From: Erythrobacter litoralis
Lineage (GTDB): Bacteria; Pseudomonadota; Alphaproteobacteria; Sphingomonadales; Sphingomonadaceae
Assembly: GCF_001719165.1 (NCBI RefSeq)
Contig: NZ_CP017057.1
Location: 1,488,001 to 1,552,000, forward strand
DNA length: 64,000 nt
Direction of reading: 5' to 3'
Both the position numbers and the translations under genes were made by a program. Of this stretch, positions 9,447 through 18,372 are shown in pieces (the first letter of the stretch is position 1; the number at the start of each line of letters is the position of its first letter). Under the pieces are notes generated by a model. The model was not told the DNA's origin. It worked only from the letters and a program-made list of their open reading frames with translations, and ran no database searches.

Positions 9447-10510
9447 ACGCGCCCGTTCGCCTCACGCAATCGGTGCGCGCGGTCGACCTGCACGATGCCG
9501 GCGAAGCCCGCCGGATCGAGGGTTTCGTGCGCGAACACGGCGCGAGCCTGTTCCACCGCCCTGCCTGGCTGCTTGGTGTGGAGGCGGGGACCGGGCAACG
9601 CGCGGCGGGCTTCGTGGCCGAGCGCATGGGAACGATCACTGGCTGGCTCCCGCTCACGGAGGCGCGCTCGGCGCTGTTCGGAAAAGCGCTGGTTTCGAGC
9701 GGTTTCGGCGTGGGCGGCGGCATCTGCACCGGGGACGCAGACGCAATTATCTGCCTTGCCGAAGCGGCCGAGCGCCATGCTGCGGCGCGCGGTTTCGGCT
9801 CGGTGGAACTGCGCGGCGGTGTGATTCCCGAACGGCCAGGCTGGAGGCAATGGAGCGACAGGCATTGCGGCTTCGAGCGCCGATTGGCCGAAGATGACGA
9901 GTCCGAGCTTCTGGCCATTCCGCGCAAGGCCCGCGCCGAGGTGCGCAAGGGCATCGCCAACGCATTGCGGGTCCATGTCGGGCGAGAGCGACGCGATCTC
10001 GCGGCGCATTACGCGGTCTATTCGCAGAGCGTGCGCAATCTCGGCACGCCGGTTTTTCCCAAGAAGCTCTTCGCCGCCATGCTCGCAGCCTTCCCGCGCG
10101 AAAGCGACATTCTCACCGTTTACGCAGGCGGCACGCCGATCGCGAGCGTTCTGTCCTTCTATCACGCGGGCGCGGTGATGCCTTTCTGGGGCGGCGGCAC
10201 TTTCGCCGCGCGGAGCAGACGGGCGAACGAACTCATGTACTACGAACTCATGCTCCATGCTCGAAAGCGGGGCATGGAACGGTTCGATTTCGGCCGGTCA
10301 AAGACCGGAAGCGGCCCGTTCCGGTTCAAGAAGAACTGGGGCTTCACGCCCGAACCGCTGACCTATGGCGCATGGGATGCACCGGGCGAGGCCGCGCGCG
10401 ATGTCGACCCGACGAGCGCGGCCCATGCCCGCAGGATCGCGCTGTGGAAGAAGCTGCCGCTGCCCGTCGCCAACCTCATCGGACCGCCCATCGCGCGCGG
10501 CCTTGCCTGA
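9443..10510 (+). CDS. XrtA-associated FemAB-like acyltransferase (GNAT fold)
   Basis: 355-aa protein of the FemAB/peptidoglycan-interpeptide-bridge superfamily. The C-terminal half carries the conserved GNAT-like run AGGTPIASVLSFYHAGAVMP, then RANELMYYELMLHARKRGME and FDFGRSKTGSGPFRFKKNWG. ATG at 9443 overlaps the deacetylase stop (ATGA). Family TIGR03019 (from memory). Enzymes of this type transfer an aminoacyl or acyl group; in XrtA loci the acceptor is presumably the polysaccharide or its lipid carrier, which the neighbouring deacetylase could expose as a free amine. The donor is not known. Confidence 0.9.
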   Translation: MNAPVRLTQSVRAVDLHDAGEARRIEGFVREHGASLFHRPAWLLGVEAGTGQRAAGFVAERMGTITGWLPLTEARSALFGKALVSSGFGVGGGICTGDADAIICLAEAAERHAAARGFGSVELRGGVIPERPGWRQWSDRHCGFERRLAEDDESELLAIPRKARAEVRKGIANALRVHVGRERRDLAAHYAVYSQSVRNLGTPVFPKKLFAAMLAAFPRESDILTVYAGGTPIASVLSFYHAGAVMPFWGGGTFAARSRRANELMYYELMLHARKRGMERFDFGRSKTGSGPFRFKKNWGFTPEPLTYGAWDAPGEAARDVDPTSAAHARRIALWKKLPLPVANLIGPPIARGLA

Positions 10511-10529
10511 GCCAGCGGTGGAGGGCCGA

Positions 10530-11756
10530 ATGGGCGATATCCTGTTCCTGGCGCACCGCGTCCCGTTCCCGCCCGACCGGGGGGACAAGATCCGCTCACA
10601 CCACCTGCTGCGTACACTCGCGCGATTGTCAAATGTCCATGTCGGCACGCTTGCGGAAAGCGCCGCAGACCGTGCGGGCGAAGCCGACCTTTCCCGCATC
10701 GCGGCGAGCCATTTCGTCGCGCCGCGCGTCAAGCCGCTCGCGCTTGCCGGAGCAGAAGCGGTGCTCGCGCGCAAACCCGTCAGCCTTGCCGCGTTCCACT
10801 GTGCCGCGCTCGAACGCTGGGTGCGCATGACCATCGAGACGCGCGAGATCGAAACGATCGTCGTCTTCTCCGGCCAGATGGGGCAATATGTCCCGGAGCG
10901 CTTTGCCGGCCGCGTTGTCATCGATCTGTGCGATGTCGACAGCGCCAAGTTCGCGGCATACGCCGATGCAGGCCAGCGAGTCTGGCTCAACCGCCGCGAA
11001 GCCCGCCTGCTCGCCCGCGAGGAAGAACGGCTCGCAGGCCGGGCCGATGCGACGATCCTGATCAGCGAAGCTGAGGCGAACCTGCTGCGCGCCCGGCTGC
11101 CCGCCCGCCTCGCGGAAAGGGTGCGCGTGATCGGCAATGGCATTGATGCGGCCCGCTTCGATCCTGCCGCCAGCGCGCCGCATCAGGCCCTTGCCGCGCG
11201 CAAGGGTCCGCAATTCGTCTTCACCGGGCAGATGGATTACTGGCCCAACGAGAAAGCCGCGATCTGGGCTGCGCGTGAACTGCTGCCCGCTTTGCGGCGA
11301 CGGCTGCCGAGTGCTGAACTCCACATCGTGGGACGCAGCCCGACCCGATCGGTCGAGGCGCTGGGCGCGCGAGCGGGCACGAGCGTGTGGGGCGAGGTGC
11401 CCGACATGCGCCCCTTCATCGCGGCTGCGGACATGGTGCTCGCCCCGCTCGATATCGCGCGCGGGGTGCAGAACAAGGTGCTCGAGGCGATGGCGATGGC
11501 GCGGCCGATCCTGCTCTCGCCCGCCGCCGCGGCGGGGATCGACGCGCGCGACGGCGAAGAATGGCTGGTTTGCGAGCGAGAGCCCGGGGCGATGGCCGCC
11601 GCCGCCGCTTGCCTGCTTGCCGATCCGGCGCGCGCTGCGGCCATGGGAGCGGCGGCACGGCGCTTCGTGCTCGACCGCCATGGCTGGGATGCTTTGCTCG
11701 AGCCGCTCGGGACGATCCTTGCGGCAGATCCTGCACAGGCGCGCCATGCAGCCTGA
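10530..11756 (+). CDS. XrtA/PEP-CTERM-associated glycosyltransferase (GT-B, GT4-like)
   Basis: 408-aa GT-B glycosyltransferase. Starts MGDILFLAHRVPFPPDRGDKI behind a GGAGGG ribosome site. The N-terminal Rossmann domain carries SHHLLRTLARLSNVHVGTL. The C-terminal nucleotide-sugar domain has FTGQMDYWPNEKAA and then APLDIARGVQNKVLEAMAMA, the EX7E-like retaining region. Matches the TIGR03087 family from memory. Probably adds one sugar of the repeat unit on the cytoplasmic face. Its last 11 bases overlap the start of the exosortase gene in another frame. Confidence 0.92.
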   Translation: MGDILFLAHRVPFPPDRGDKIRSHHLLRTLARLSNVHVGTLAESAADRAGEADLSRIAASHFVAPRVKPLALAGAEAVLARKPVSLAAFHCAALERWVRMTIETREIETIVVFSGQMGQYVPERFAGRVVIDLCDVDSAKFAAYADAGQRVWLNRREARLLAREEERLAGRADATILISEAEANLLRARLPARLAERVRVIGNGIDAARFDPAASAPHQALAARKGPQFVFTGQMDYWPNEKAAIWAARELLPALRRRLPSAELHIVGRSPTRSVEALGARAGTSVWGEVPDMRPFIAAADMVLAPLDIARGVQNKVLEAMAMARPILLSPAAAAGIDARDGEEWLVCEREPGAMAAAAACLLADPARAAAMGAAARRFVLDRHGWDALLEPLGTILAADPAQARHAA

Positions 11757-12759
11757 GCCGAGGTCTTCGCGCGCGCCCGCCATCGGGCAGGCGCTTGGCG
11801 CGATGTGGCGCGAACCACTCATCCGGCTTGCCCTCGCGAGCGCGGCGCTGATCGCCGCGAGCGCGAGGGAATGGGGCGAGATGCTCCACCAATGGTGGAA
11901 TATCGACACCTACAACCACATCGTCCTGATGCCCGCGATCCTGGTCTGGCTCGTCTGGATGAAGCGCGAGGAACTGGCGCAGGTTGAACCGCGCGAATGG
12001 GCTCCGGGTCTGGCGCTGGTTGCGGGCGCGCTCGGGCTTTGGGTCGCGGGGCGCTTTACCGGGATCAACCTGCTCGCCCATGCCGGGGCAGTTGGCGCGG
12101 TGCAGGGGGCGGTGGTGGCGCTGCTCGGGGCGAGGGTTGCCGCGCTGCTCGCTTTGCCGCTCTGTTTCGCGGTTTTTCTCGTGCCATTCGGCGACGAACT
12201 CATCCCCCCTCTGCAATTCGTCACCGCCGAGATCGCCGCCGCTCTCACCAGGCTTGGCGGCATTCCAGCACAGATCGACGGCATTTATATCCAGACGCCC
12301 GTCGCGCTGTTCATCGTCGCCGAGGCCTGTTCGGGGGTTAAGTTCCTCGCCGCCATGACTGCGCTCGCGGTGCTGGTGTGCTTCACCCGTTTCGCAAGCT
12401 GGAAGCTGCGCGCCGCTTTCATGGTTGCAGCGATCCTCGTCCCGATCCTCGCCAACGGGGTGCGGGCATGGGGGACGATCCTCGTCGCCCAAAGCTGGGG
12501 GGTCGAGTTCGCGCAGGGGTTCGATCACATCGTCTATGGCTGGGTGTTCTTCGCGCTGGTCGTCGCCCTTCTGCTCGGTATCGCCTGGCGCTTCTTCGAG
12601 CGCGAACCGGAAGATCATGGCTGGCGCGCCGCCGATCTCGCCGGTTCCGCCTACCTCGCGCGCAGCGAAAGTGGCGAATCAGCTTCTCGCGGCATGTTCA
12701 TCGCCATTCTTGCCCTGTCGCTCGTCGCCGCGATTGTGGCCTTTGCGACGATGGTCTAG
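11746..12759 (+). CDS. xrtA: Exosortase A (XrtA), without an EpsI domain
   Basis: 337-aa integral membrane cysteine protease/transpeptidase. The catalytic triad is visible: Cys195 in VAEACSGVKFLAAM, Arg240 in NGVRAWG and His261 in GFDHIVYGWVFF. About eight hydrophobic segments. Exosortases recognise C-terminal PEP-CTERM signals, cut them and are thought to link surface proteins to the polysaccharide. Many XrtA proteins of this clade continue after a last transmembrane helix into an EpsI (DUF3485) domain; here the protein stops right after that helix (residues 317-337) and no separate EpsI gene follows. No PEP-CTERM substrate was recognised in this window. Start ATG 11746 overlaps the glycosyltransferase. 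Confidence 0.93.
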   Translation: MQPEPRSSRAPAIGQALGAMWREPLIRLALASAALIAASAREWGEMLHQWWNIDTYNHIVLMPAILVWLVWMKREELAQVEPREWAPGLALVAGALGLWVAGRFTGINLLAHAGAVGAVQGAVVALLGARVAALLALPLCFAVFLVPFGDELIPPLQFVTAEIAAALTRLGGIPAQIDGIYIQTPVALFIVAEACSGVKFLAAMTALAVLVCFTRFASWKLRAAFMVAAILVPILANGVRAWGTILVAQSWGVEFAQGFDHIVYGWVFFALVVALLLGIAWRFFEREPEDHGWRAADLAGSAYLARSESGESASRGMFIAILALSLVAAIVAFATMV

Positions 12760-12772
12760 CGCCAGACCGCTC

Positions 12773-14671
12773 ATGTGCGGGATCGCCGGAATCTTCCATG
12801 CCGAAACGCCCAAGCCGGTCGATCCCGTCCGGGTCGAACGCATGTGCGAGGCGCTGGTCCATCGCGGACCGGACGGTTCGGGCGTGTGGACCGGGCCCGG
12901 CGTCGGGCTGGGCCATCGCCGGCTTTCGGTTATCGACCTCGAAGGCTCGCCCCAGCCGATGCATTCGGCCGACGGGCGCTCGGTCATCGTTTTCAACGGC
13001 GAGATCTACAATTTCCGCGAACTGCGCGGCGAACTCGAAGCCGCCGGCGCGCGGTTTCGAACCTCAGGCGATACCGAGGTGATCCTCGCGGCCTATGATC
13101 GCTGGGGGGTGGACTGTCTCGATCGGCTCGACGGCATGTTCGCTTTCGCGCTTTACGATAGGGACAAGCGCGCTCTTTTTCTCGCGCGGGACCGGTTCGG
13201 GGTAAAGCCGCTTTTCCTGGCGCAGCTTTCAGACGGGAGCCTCGCTTTCGCTTCGGAACTGAAAGGCCTCCTTGCCCATCCGCTGCTGCGTCGCCGGGTG
13301 AGCCCGCAGTCGCTCGATGCCTATCTCGCCTGGGGCTACGTGCCCGACAGCCACGCGATCCTGTCCGGCACGAGCAAGCTGCCCGCAGGCCATTTCCTGT
13401 GGATCGAGCAGGGCAAGGGCGTTCCGCAGCCGCGCCGTTGGTGGGACATGGATTTCACGCAGCGCGAAAAGGGCAGCGAAGCCGATCTTTCGGCGCAGCT
13501 TCTCCACCTGATGCGGGACGCGGTGCAATCGCGCATGGTCGCCGACGTGCCGCTGGGCGCGTTCCTGTCGGGCGGGGTCGACAGCTCCTCCGTCGTCGCC
13601 CTGATGAGCGAGGCGAGCGCCGCGCCGGTGCGCACCTGCTCGATCGGTTTCGACGTCGCAGCGCTTGACGAGACGAGCCACGCCGAGACCGTGGCAAGGA
13701 CCTTCGGGACGCTCCACACAGCGCGCCGGGTCGGGCATGACGATTTCGCGGCCGTGGATGGCCTTGCGGCGATGTTCGATGAGCCTTTCGCCGATGCCTC
13801 GGCGCTTCCGACATGGCGGGTGTGCCAGATCGCACGGGAACAGGTGACGGTCGCGCTGTCTGGCGACGGGGCGGACGAGGCGTTTGCGGGTTATCGAAGG
13901 CAGGTGTTCCATCGCAATGAGGAGCGCGTGCGTGCGCTGCTTCCGGGCGGGGTTCGCGAGCATTTGTTCGGGAGGCTCGGTACGCTCTGGCCCAAGGCGG
14001 ACTGGGCCCCGCGTCCGTTGCGCGCGAAGGCGACCCTGCTGGCGCTCGCGGGAAGCGGCGAGGAGGGTTATGCGCACGGCCTTTCCGTGACCACGCCGGA
14101 GCAGCGCGCAGCGCTTTATTCGGATGAATTCGCACGCGGGCTCGCGGGATACCGGGCCGAGGACGAGCTTGTTGCCCTGATGCGCTCGGCACCTGCGCGA
14201 GGCGGGCTCGACCGGGCGCAGTATGCCGACCTCGCCTTCTGGCTGCCCGGCGGTATCCTGACCAAGGTCGACCGCACCAGCATGGCGGTGAGCCTCGAGG
14301 CGCGCGAGCCTTTGCTCGACCATCGCCTCGTCCAATTTGCCGCGCGCCTGCCCGATAGGATGCGGGTGAGGGGCGGCACGGGCAAATATCTGCTCAAGAG
14401 GTGCATGGAGCGCTACCTGCCGCAAGACATCCTCTACCGGCCCAAGCAGGGCTTCGTCACGCCGATCGCCGAATGGCTGCGCGGCCCTCTTGCCGGAGAA
14501 GCGCGCGCGATCGCGGCAAGTCCGGTGATCGCGCAGAGCGGCTTTTTCGAGCCCCGTGCGCTCGCGAGGCTGGCCGAGGCGCATATTGCCGGGCGCAGCG
14601 ACAATTCGCGCGTCCTTTGGCAATTGCTGATGCTCGAGAAGTCGCTCACCCGACTAGGCATTTCTTCCTGA
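12773..14671 (+). CDS. XrtA-associated asparagine synthase-like amidotransferase
   Basis: 632-aa class II glutamine amidotransferase fused to an asparagine-synthase domain. The N-terminal nucleophile Cys2 is in MCGIAGIFHAE and is followed by HRGPDGSG and FNGEIYNFRELR. The PP-loop LSGGVDSSSVVALM lies at about residue 264, and the C-terminal domain has LDHRLVQFAARLP. Family TIGR03108 (from memory), the amidotransferase that closes many XrtA/EPS operons. It probably amidates a uronic acid or another carboxylate in the polysaccharide. The start keeps Cys at position 2, which the mechanism requires. Confidence 0.93.
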   Translation: MCGIAGIFHAETPKPVDPVRVERMCEALVHRGPDGSGVWTGPGVGLGHRRLSVIDLEGSPQPMHSADGRSVIVFNGEIYNFRELRGELEAAGARFRTSGDTEVILAAYDRWGVDCLDRLDGMFAFALYDRDKRALFLARDRFGVKPLFLAQLSDGSLAFASELKGLLAHPLLRRRVSPQSLDAYLAWGYVPDSHAILSGTSKLPAGHFLWIEQGKGVPQPRRWWDMDFTQREKGSEADLSAQLLHLMRDAVQSRMVADVPLGAFLSGGVDSSSVVALMSEASAAPVRTCSIGFDVAALDETSHAETVARTFGTLHTARRVGHDDFAAVDGLAAMFDEPFADASALPTWRVCQIAREQVTVALSGDGADEAFAGYRRQVFHRNEERVRALLPGGVREHLFGRLGTLWPKADWAPRPLRAKATLLALAGSGEEGYAHGLSVTTPEQRAALYSDEFARGLAGYRAEDELVALMRSAPARGGLDRAQYADLAFWLPGGILTKVDRTSMAVSLEAREPLLDHRLVQFAARLPDRMRVRGGTGKYLLKRCMERYLPQDILYRPKQGFVTPIAEWLRGPLAGEARAIAASPVIAQSGFFEPRALARLAEAHIAGRSDNSRVLWQLLMLEKSLTRLGISS

Positions 14672-14764
14672 CGGCGCTTTGCGCGCGCACGCAAGCCGGT
14701 GAGTCCTTTGCGCAACCTTTCAACCGATTTTCGGTCAACCGCTGCGGGTATGGTAAATATTTGA

Positions 14765-14794
14765 TTGCCAAGCGACTCCTGCCTCGCTTAGATT
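14765..14794 (+). promoter_or_regulatory. Candidate sigma-70-type promoter for the rpfF-like gene
   Basis: TTGCCA (14765-14770) and TAGATT (14789-14794) are separated by 18 bases in the only AT-rich part of the 208-base gap after the amidotransferase gene. They match TTGACA/TATAAT at 5 and 4 of 6 positions. The inferred start of transcription would leave an 80-base leader before the ATG at 14880. Inferred from sequence only. Confidence 0.4.
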
Positions 14795-14879
14795 CACTAC
14801 AACAGAGCCAAAGAGCCGTGAAGCCGAGCCGGAGGGGCTGCCCGCCGGGCAATGACGGGGCGTGTCGGAGAACGGAACT

Positions 14880-15806
14880 ATGGACAGCAGTGCCACAAGC
14901 GCAGTGCCCTTGTCGGGCGAGAGGGAAGAGCTTCTCGCCGAGAGCGCGCTCCATGCGGCGATCCCGGAAGGGCTTTTCGCACTGGGCGAACTCGATGTGC
15001 TTTACGATGACCGCGCAGCGGCGCTGTGGACCTTCATGAATCCGGACGGCCGGCCCAGTTTCACGCCGACGATGCTGCGCGATTTCGAGGCCTGGCAGGA
15101 CCTGATCGGTCAAGGGTTCGGGCCCGGAAAGGTACCGCTGCGCTACCTCATCCTCGGCAGCCGGGCGCGCGACGTGTTCTGTTTCGGCGGCGATCTCGAA
15201 CTGTTTCAGCGCCTGATCCGCGACCGCGACCGCGACGGGCTGGTGCGGTACGGGCACCGCTGCTGCGCCATCCTCGATCGCAATATCAGGACGCTCGACA
15301 TCCCGATGTTGACCGTGGGACTGGTTCAGGGCGCGGCGCTCGGCGGAGGGTTCGAAGCGCTCCTGTCGTTCGATTACATCATCGCCGAAAGACAGGCGAC
15401 CTTCGGCCTGCCCGAGATCATGTTCGGCCTCTATCCCGGCATGGGCGCGCATGCCCTGCTGGCGCGCAAGCTGGGGAGCGCGATGGCCGACCGGATCATC
15501 GTCTCGAACCAGACCTACACGGCCGAAGAGATGTACGAAATGGGGATCGTCCACGCGCTCGCCGAGCCGGGTGACGGGGTCAACGCGGTTCGCGATTTCC
15601 TGAAGAAGTCCGACCGCCGCCATGCCGGGCTGGTCGGCTCGCGCCGCGCGATCAAGGAGGTCTGGAAGCTCGACGTGGCCGAGCTCAACCGCATCACCGA
15701 AATGTGGGCCGAAACCGCTCTGGAATTGAGCGAGACCGATCTCAAGGTGATGAACCGCCTCGTCGCGGCACAGGCGCGCCTTGCGGAGCGGATCGCCGCA
15801 GCCTAG
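14880..15806 (+). CDS. rpfF: RpfF-type crotonase (probable DSF-family signal synthase)
   Basis: 308-aa enoyl-CoA hydratase/isomerase-fold protein. The run VQGAALGGGFEALLSFDYII followed by FGLPEIMFGLYPGMGAHALL is strongly RpfF-like. Glu159 and Glu179 are 20 residues apart, the same spacing as catalytic Glu141 and Glu161 of Xanthomonas RpfF. RpfF hydrolyses acyl-ACP and dehydrates 3-hydroxyacyl chains to make cis-2-unsaturated fatty acid signals. The ATG at 14880 has GGAG nine bases upstream; a GTG at 14862 is an alternative. It directly follows the XrtA locus on the same strand. No RpfC/RpfG sensor is in the window. It could instead be a crotonase of unknown substrate. Confidence 0.82.
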   Translation: MDSSATSAVPLSGEREELLAESALHAAIPEGLFALGELDVLYDDRAAALWTFMNPDGRPSFTPTMLRDFEAWQDLIGQGFGPGKVPLRYLILGSRARDVFCFGGDLELFQRLIRDRDRDGLVRYGHRCCAILDRNIRTLDIPMLTVGLVQGAALGGGFEALLSFDYIIAERQATFGLPEIMFGLYPGMGAHALLARKLGSAMADRIIVSNQTYTAEEMYEMGIVHALAEPGDGVNAVRDFLKKSDRRHAGLVGSRRAIKEVWKLDVAELNRITEMWAETALELSETDLKVMNRLVAAQARLAERIAAA

Positions 15807-16921
15807 CCTTCTTCCCCGTGGCCGAGCGCCATGTAATCGTCGCTCTGCATCTCGTTGAGGCGGCTGACGGTGCGCTCGAATTCGAACGCGCCGTCGCCCG
15901 AAGGATAGAGTTCCTCCGGCACGGCGGCGGCTGTGGCGAAGAGCTTGACCCGGTTTTCGTAGAGCGCGTCGATCAGGGTGATGAAGCGCGCCGCTTCGTT
16001 GCGGTTTTCCGGGCCCAGGCGGGGAATCCCGACGATGATGACGGTATGAAACGCGCGGGCGATGGCGAGGTAATCCGCCGCCCCGCGCGCTTCGCCGCAC
16101 AGCCGCCTGAAGCTGAACACCCCCACGCCCTTGAGGCTTTTGGGCACGTGGATCGAACGTTTCGCGCCGATGGGCAGCTCTTCGCTCGGCACGTGCTCGG
16201 CATCCTCGGGTGCGAAGTCGGTCAGGCGGAAGAAGGCTTCGCGCACCTTCGCGGTCGCTTCATCACCAAGCGGCGTGTGCCACGTCGCAAGCCCGCCGAT
16301 CCGGTCGAGCCGGTAATCGGTGGGTCCGTTCAGGGGCAGCACGTCGAGCTCCGCCTCGATAAGGTCGATGAAGGGCACGAAATGCTCGCGGTTGAGCCCG
16401 TCCTTGTAGAGATCGCGCGGCGGCCGGTTGGAGGTGGTGACGATCACCACGCCGCGCTCACGGATGAGCTGGGTGAACAGGCGGCTCATGATCATCGCAT
16501 CGGCCGAATTGTTCACCACCATCTCGTCGAAGGCGAGGCATCGCACGCCATCTGACAGCCGCTCGGCGATGCGCGGGATGGGGTCGCCCTCGCGCCGTTG
16601 GCGGACCTCGCGCATCGTTTCGTGGACTTCCTGCATGAAGGCGTGGAAGTGGGCCCGGCGCTTTTCGGCGATGCCGAGCGTCGCGTGGAACAGGTCCATC
16701 AGCATGGATTTTCCTCGCCCGACGCCGCCCCACATATAGACGCCCTCGGGACGCTCCGGCTCCCTTGCGAAAAGCTTGCCGAAAATCCCGCCCGCTGGCT
16801 GTGCCGCCTCCAGGTCGCGCTGCAATCGATCGAGCCGCTCGGCTGCGGCGCGCTGGTCGGGATCGGCGCGCAATTCGCCGCTCGCAATCAGTTGCTCGTA
16901 GCGCGCAAGCAGCCCCGCCAT
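15803..16921 (-). CDS. zapE: Cell division protein ZapE (AFG1-like ATPase)
   Basis: 372-aa P-loop ATPase. Walker A is GGVGRGKSMLMDLF (residues 65-78) within the family motif GVYMWGGVGRGKS. Walker B-like CLAFDEMVVNNSADAMIMSR and the sensor region VVIVTTSNRPPRDLYKDGLN follow, with FVPFIDLIEAELDVL and the late block YLAIARAFHTVIIVGIPRLG. ZapE binds FtsZ and acts in late division in E. coli; the AFG1 family is otherwise a mitochondrial quality-control ATPase. The gene converges on rpfF with a 4-base stop overlap, and its ATG overlaps the stop of the thioesterase gene. Confidence 0.93.
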   Translation of the reverse strand: MAGLLARYEQLIASGELRADPDQRAAAERLDRLQRDLEAAQPAGGIFGKLFAREPERPEGVYMWGGVGRGKSMLMDLFHATLGIAEKRRAHFHAFMQEVHETMREVRQRREGDPIPRIAERLSDGVRCLAFDEMVVNNSADAMIMSRLFTQLIRERGVVIVTTSNRPPRDLYKDGLNREHFVPFIDLIEAELDVLPLNGPTDYRLDRIGGLATWHTPLGDEATAKVREAFFRLTDFAPEDAEHVPSEELPIGAKRSIHVPKSLKGVGVFSFRRLCGEARGAADYLAIARAFHTVIIVGIPRLGPENRNEAARFITLIDALYENRVKLFATAAAVPEELYPSGDGAFEFERTVSRLNEMQSDDYMALGHGEEG

Positions 16922-17391
16922 CAGCGCGGTTTCATCTTTCGCACGATGCCAGAATAGCTCGCCACGACATCGTCACCCTGCATGCACTGGCCCCGCAGGA
17001 AGAGCATGCGCCCGGTCTCGCGCACGATCTCGCTCACTGCATCGAGCGGTCGTTCGGGATCGCCTGCGCCTACGAACTGGGTGGATAGCTCGACAGTCAC
17101 CGAAGGCCCGGCATTGCCGCTGCCGACCACATGCATGGTTGCGAACAGGGCAATATCGATCAGGCCGAGCGTCACGGCGCCGTGGATATTGTCGCCGAGA
17201 TTGGTGTGCTTGCGTTCAGGAAACATGCGCAGGCGGCACCGGGTCCCTTCGCGGCGGACGTGCATGTCGCCGAGCACGGCGGTGTTGTAGCGCGTGCGAT
17301 CGATGAGATTCCAGCTGTACCAGCCGTCTTCGCCGCCCGTTTCCTCGGGCGAAAGCTCACGATAGTCGAACGGAGGACCGCCGTCGTTCAC
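16921..17391 (-). CDS. PaaI-type hotdog-fold acyl-CoA thioesterase
   Basis: 156-aa protein with a GTG start (GTG AAC GAC GGC). The central hotdog motif is NIHGAVTLGLIDIALFATMH, followed by SVTVELSTQFVGAGDPERPL, both typical of the PaaI/YbgC-like thioesterase family. The HGG of classic PaaI is HGA here. It probably hydrolyses small aromatic or medium-chain acyl-CoA; the substrate cannot be read from sequence. Its TGA stop overlaps the zapE ATG, so the two are co-translated. Confidence 0.8.
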   Translation of the reverse strand: MNDGGPPFDYRELSPEETGGEDGWYSWNLIDRTRYNTAVLGDMHVRREGTRCRLRMFPERKHTNLGDNIHGAVTLGLIDIALFATMHVVGSGNAGPSVTVELSTQFVGAGDPERPLDAVSEIVRETGRMLFLRGQCMQGDDVVASYSGIVRKMKPR

Positions 17392-17433
17392 AGGCCGGAC
17401 CCTCCCGCAATACCCCTCCCGATCATGCCGGGG

Positions 17434-18216
17434 TCAGAGCTCGCGCTCGGCCATCATCTTCTTGGTTTCGGCGATCGCCTTGGCTGGGCTTAAACCCTTG
17501 GGGCAGACATTCGCGCAGTTCATGATCGTGTGGCAGCGATAGAGCCGGAACGGGTCCTCCAGCGCATCGAGCCGTTCGCCGGTCATCTCGTCGCGGCTGT
17601 CGGCGAGCCAGCGATAGGCCTGCAGCAGGATCGCGGGACCGAGGAACTTGTCGGAATTCCACCAATAGGACGGGCAAGCGGTGGAGCAGCACGCGCACAG
17701 AATGCATTCGTAAAGCCCGTCGAGCTGTTCGCGCTGTTCGGGCAATTGCAGCCGCTCCTTGCCCGAAGGCGTCGGGCTGACGGTCTGCAGCCAAGGCTTG
17801 ATAGAGGCGTATTGCGCATAGAAGTGCGTGAAATCAGGGACGAGGTCCTTGATCACGTCCATGTGCGGCAGCGGCGTAATGCGGATCTCGCCCTTCAGCT
17901 CCTCGATCGCGGTAGTGCAGGCGAGGCCGTTCTTGCCGTTCATGTTCATCGAGCACGACCCGCAGATCCCCTCGCGGCAGGAGCGGCGGAAGGTCAGCGT
18001 CGGGTCGATCTCGTTCTTGATCTTGAACAGGGCGTCGAGAACCATCGGGCCGCACTGGTCGAGGTCGATCTCGAAGGTGTCGTAACGCGGGTTCTGGCCG
18101 CTGTCGGGATCGTAGCGATAGACCTTGAACGATTTCACCCGATTCGCGCCGTCGGCCTTGTGCTTCTTGCCGTCCTTGCGGATCTTGGAATTCTTCGGAA
18201 GGGTGAATGTCGCCAT
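17434..18216 (-). CDS. sdhB: Succinate dehydrogenase iron-sulfur subunit
   Basis: 260-aa SdhB. The [2Fe-2S] cysteines are C80, C85, C88 and C100 ([10 protein letters not shown]...GLAC). The C-terminal domain holds [16 protein letters not shown] and [15 protein letters not shown] for the [4Fe-4S] and [3Fe-4S] clusters. It passes electrons from SdhA-bound FAD to the quinone site in SdhCD (TCA cycle and respiratory chain). Start ATG 18216 was chosen because the protein then opens [12 protein letters not shown], as in alphaproteobacterial SdhB. Upstream is the divergent SDR gene, not sdhA, so here the subunit is transcribed apart from the rest of the complex. Confidence 0.96.
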   Translation of the reverse strand: MATFTLPKNSKIRKDGKKHKADGANRVKSFKVYRYDPDSGQNPRYDTFEIDLDQCGPMVLDALFKIKNEIDPTLTFRRSCREGICGSCSMNMNGKNGLACTTAIEELKGEIRITPLPHMDVIKDLVPDFTHFYAQYASIKPWLQTVSPTPSGKERLQLPEQREQLDGLYECILCACCSTACPSYWWNSDKFLGPAILLQAYRWLADSRDEMTGERLDALEDPFRLYRCHTIMNCANVCPKGLSPAKAIAETKKMMAEREL

Positions 18217-18372
18217 TGTCGCTGTGATCCCGGTTGCTCTGGCTGTCCTATCTAGCGGCTTGGCGCGGCGAGGCAACCGGTGGCGTGTTGCGCGCTTTGA
18301 CACATGGGTTGAGCGTCCGGCATCCTTGAGGTTTGTGGGGAACTTCGGGCGGGCTGCCGCCTTGTGCCTAAC

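Noticed and set aside
11416..12618. 400-codon minus-strand open frame across the exosortase
   Set aside because: Opposite of a gene with an intact catalytic triad; the product is Arg/Pro/Glu-rich and lacks hydrophobic or catalytic motifs.
18217..18372. Leader of sdhB as a riboswitch
   Set aside because: Region is short, shared by two divergent genes and contains no known aptamer-like core.
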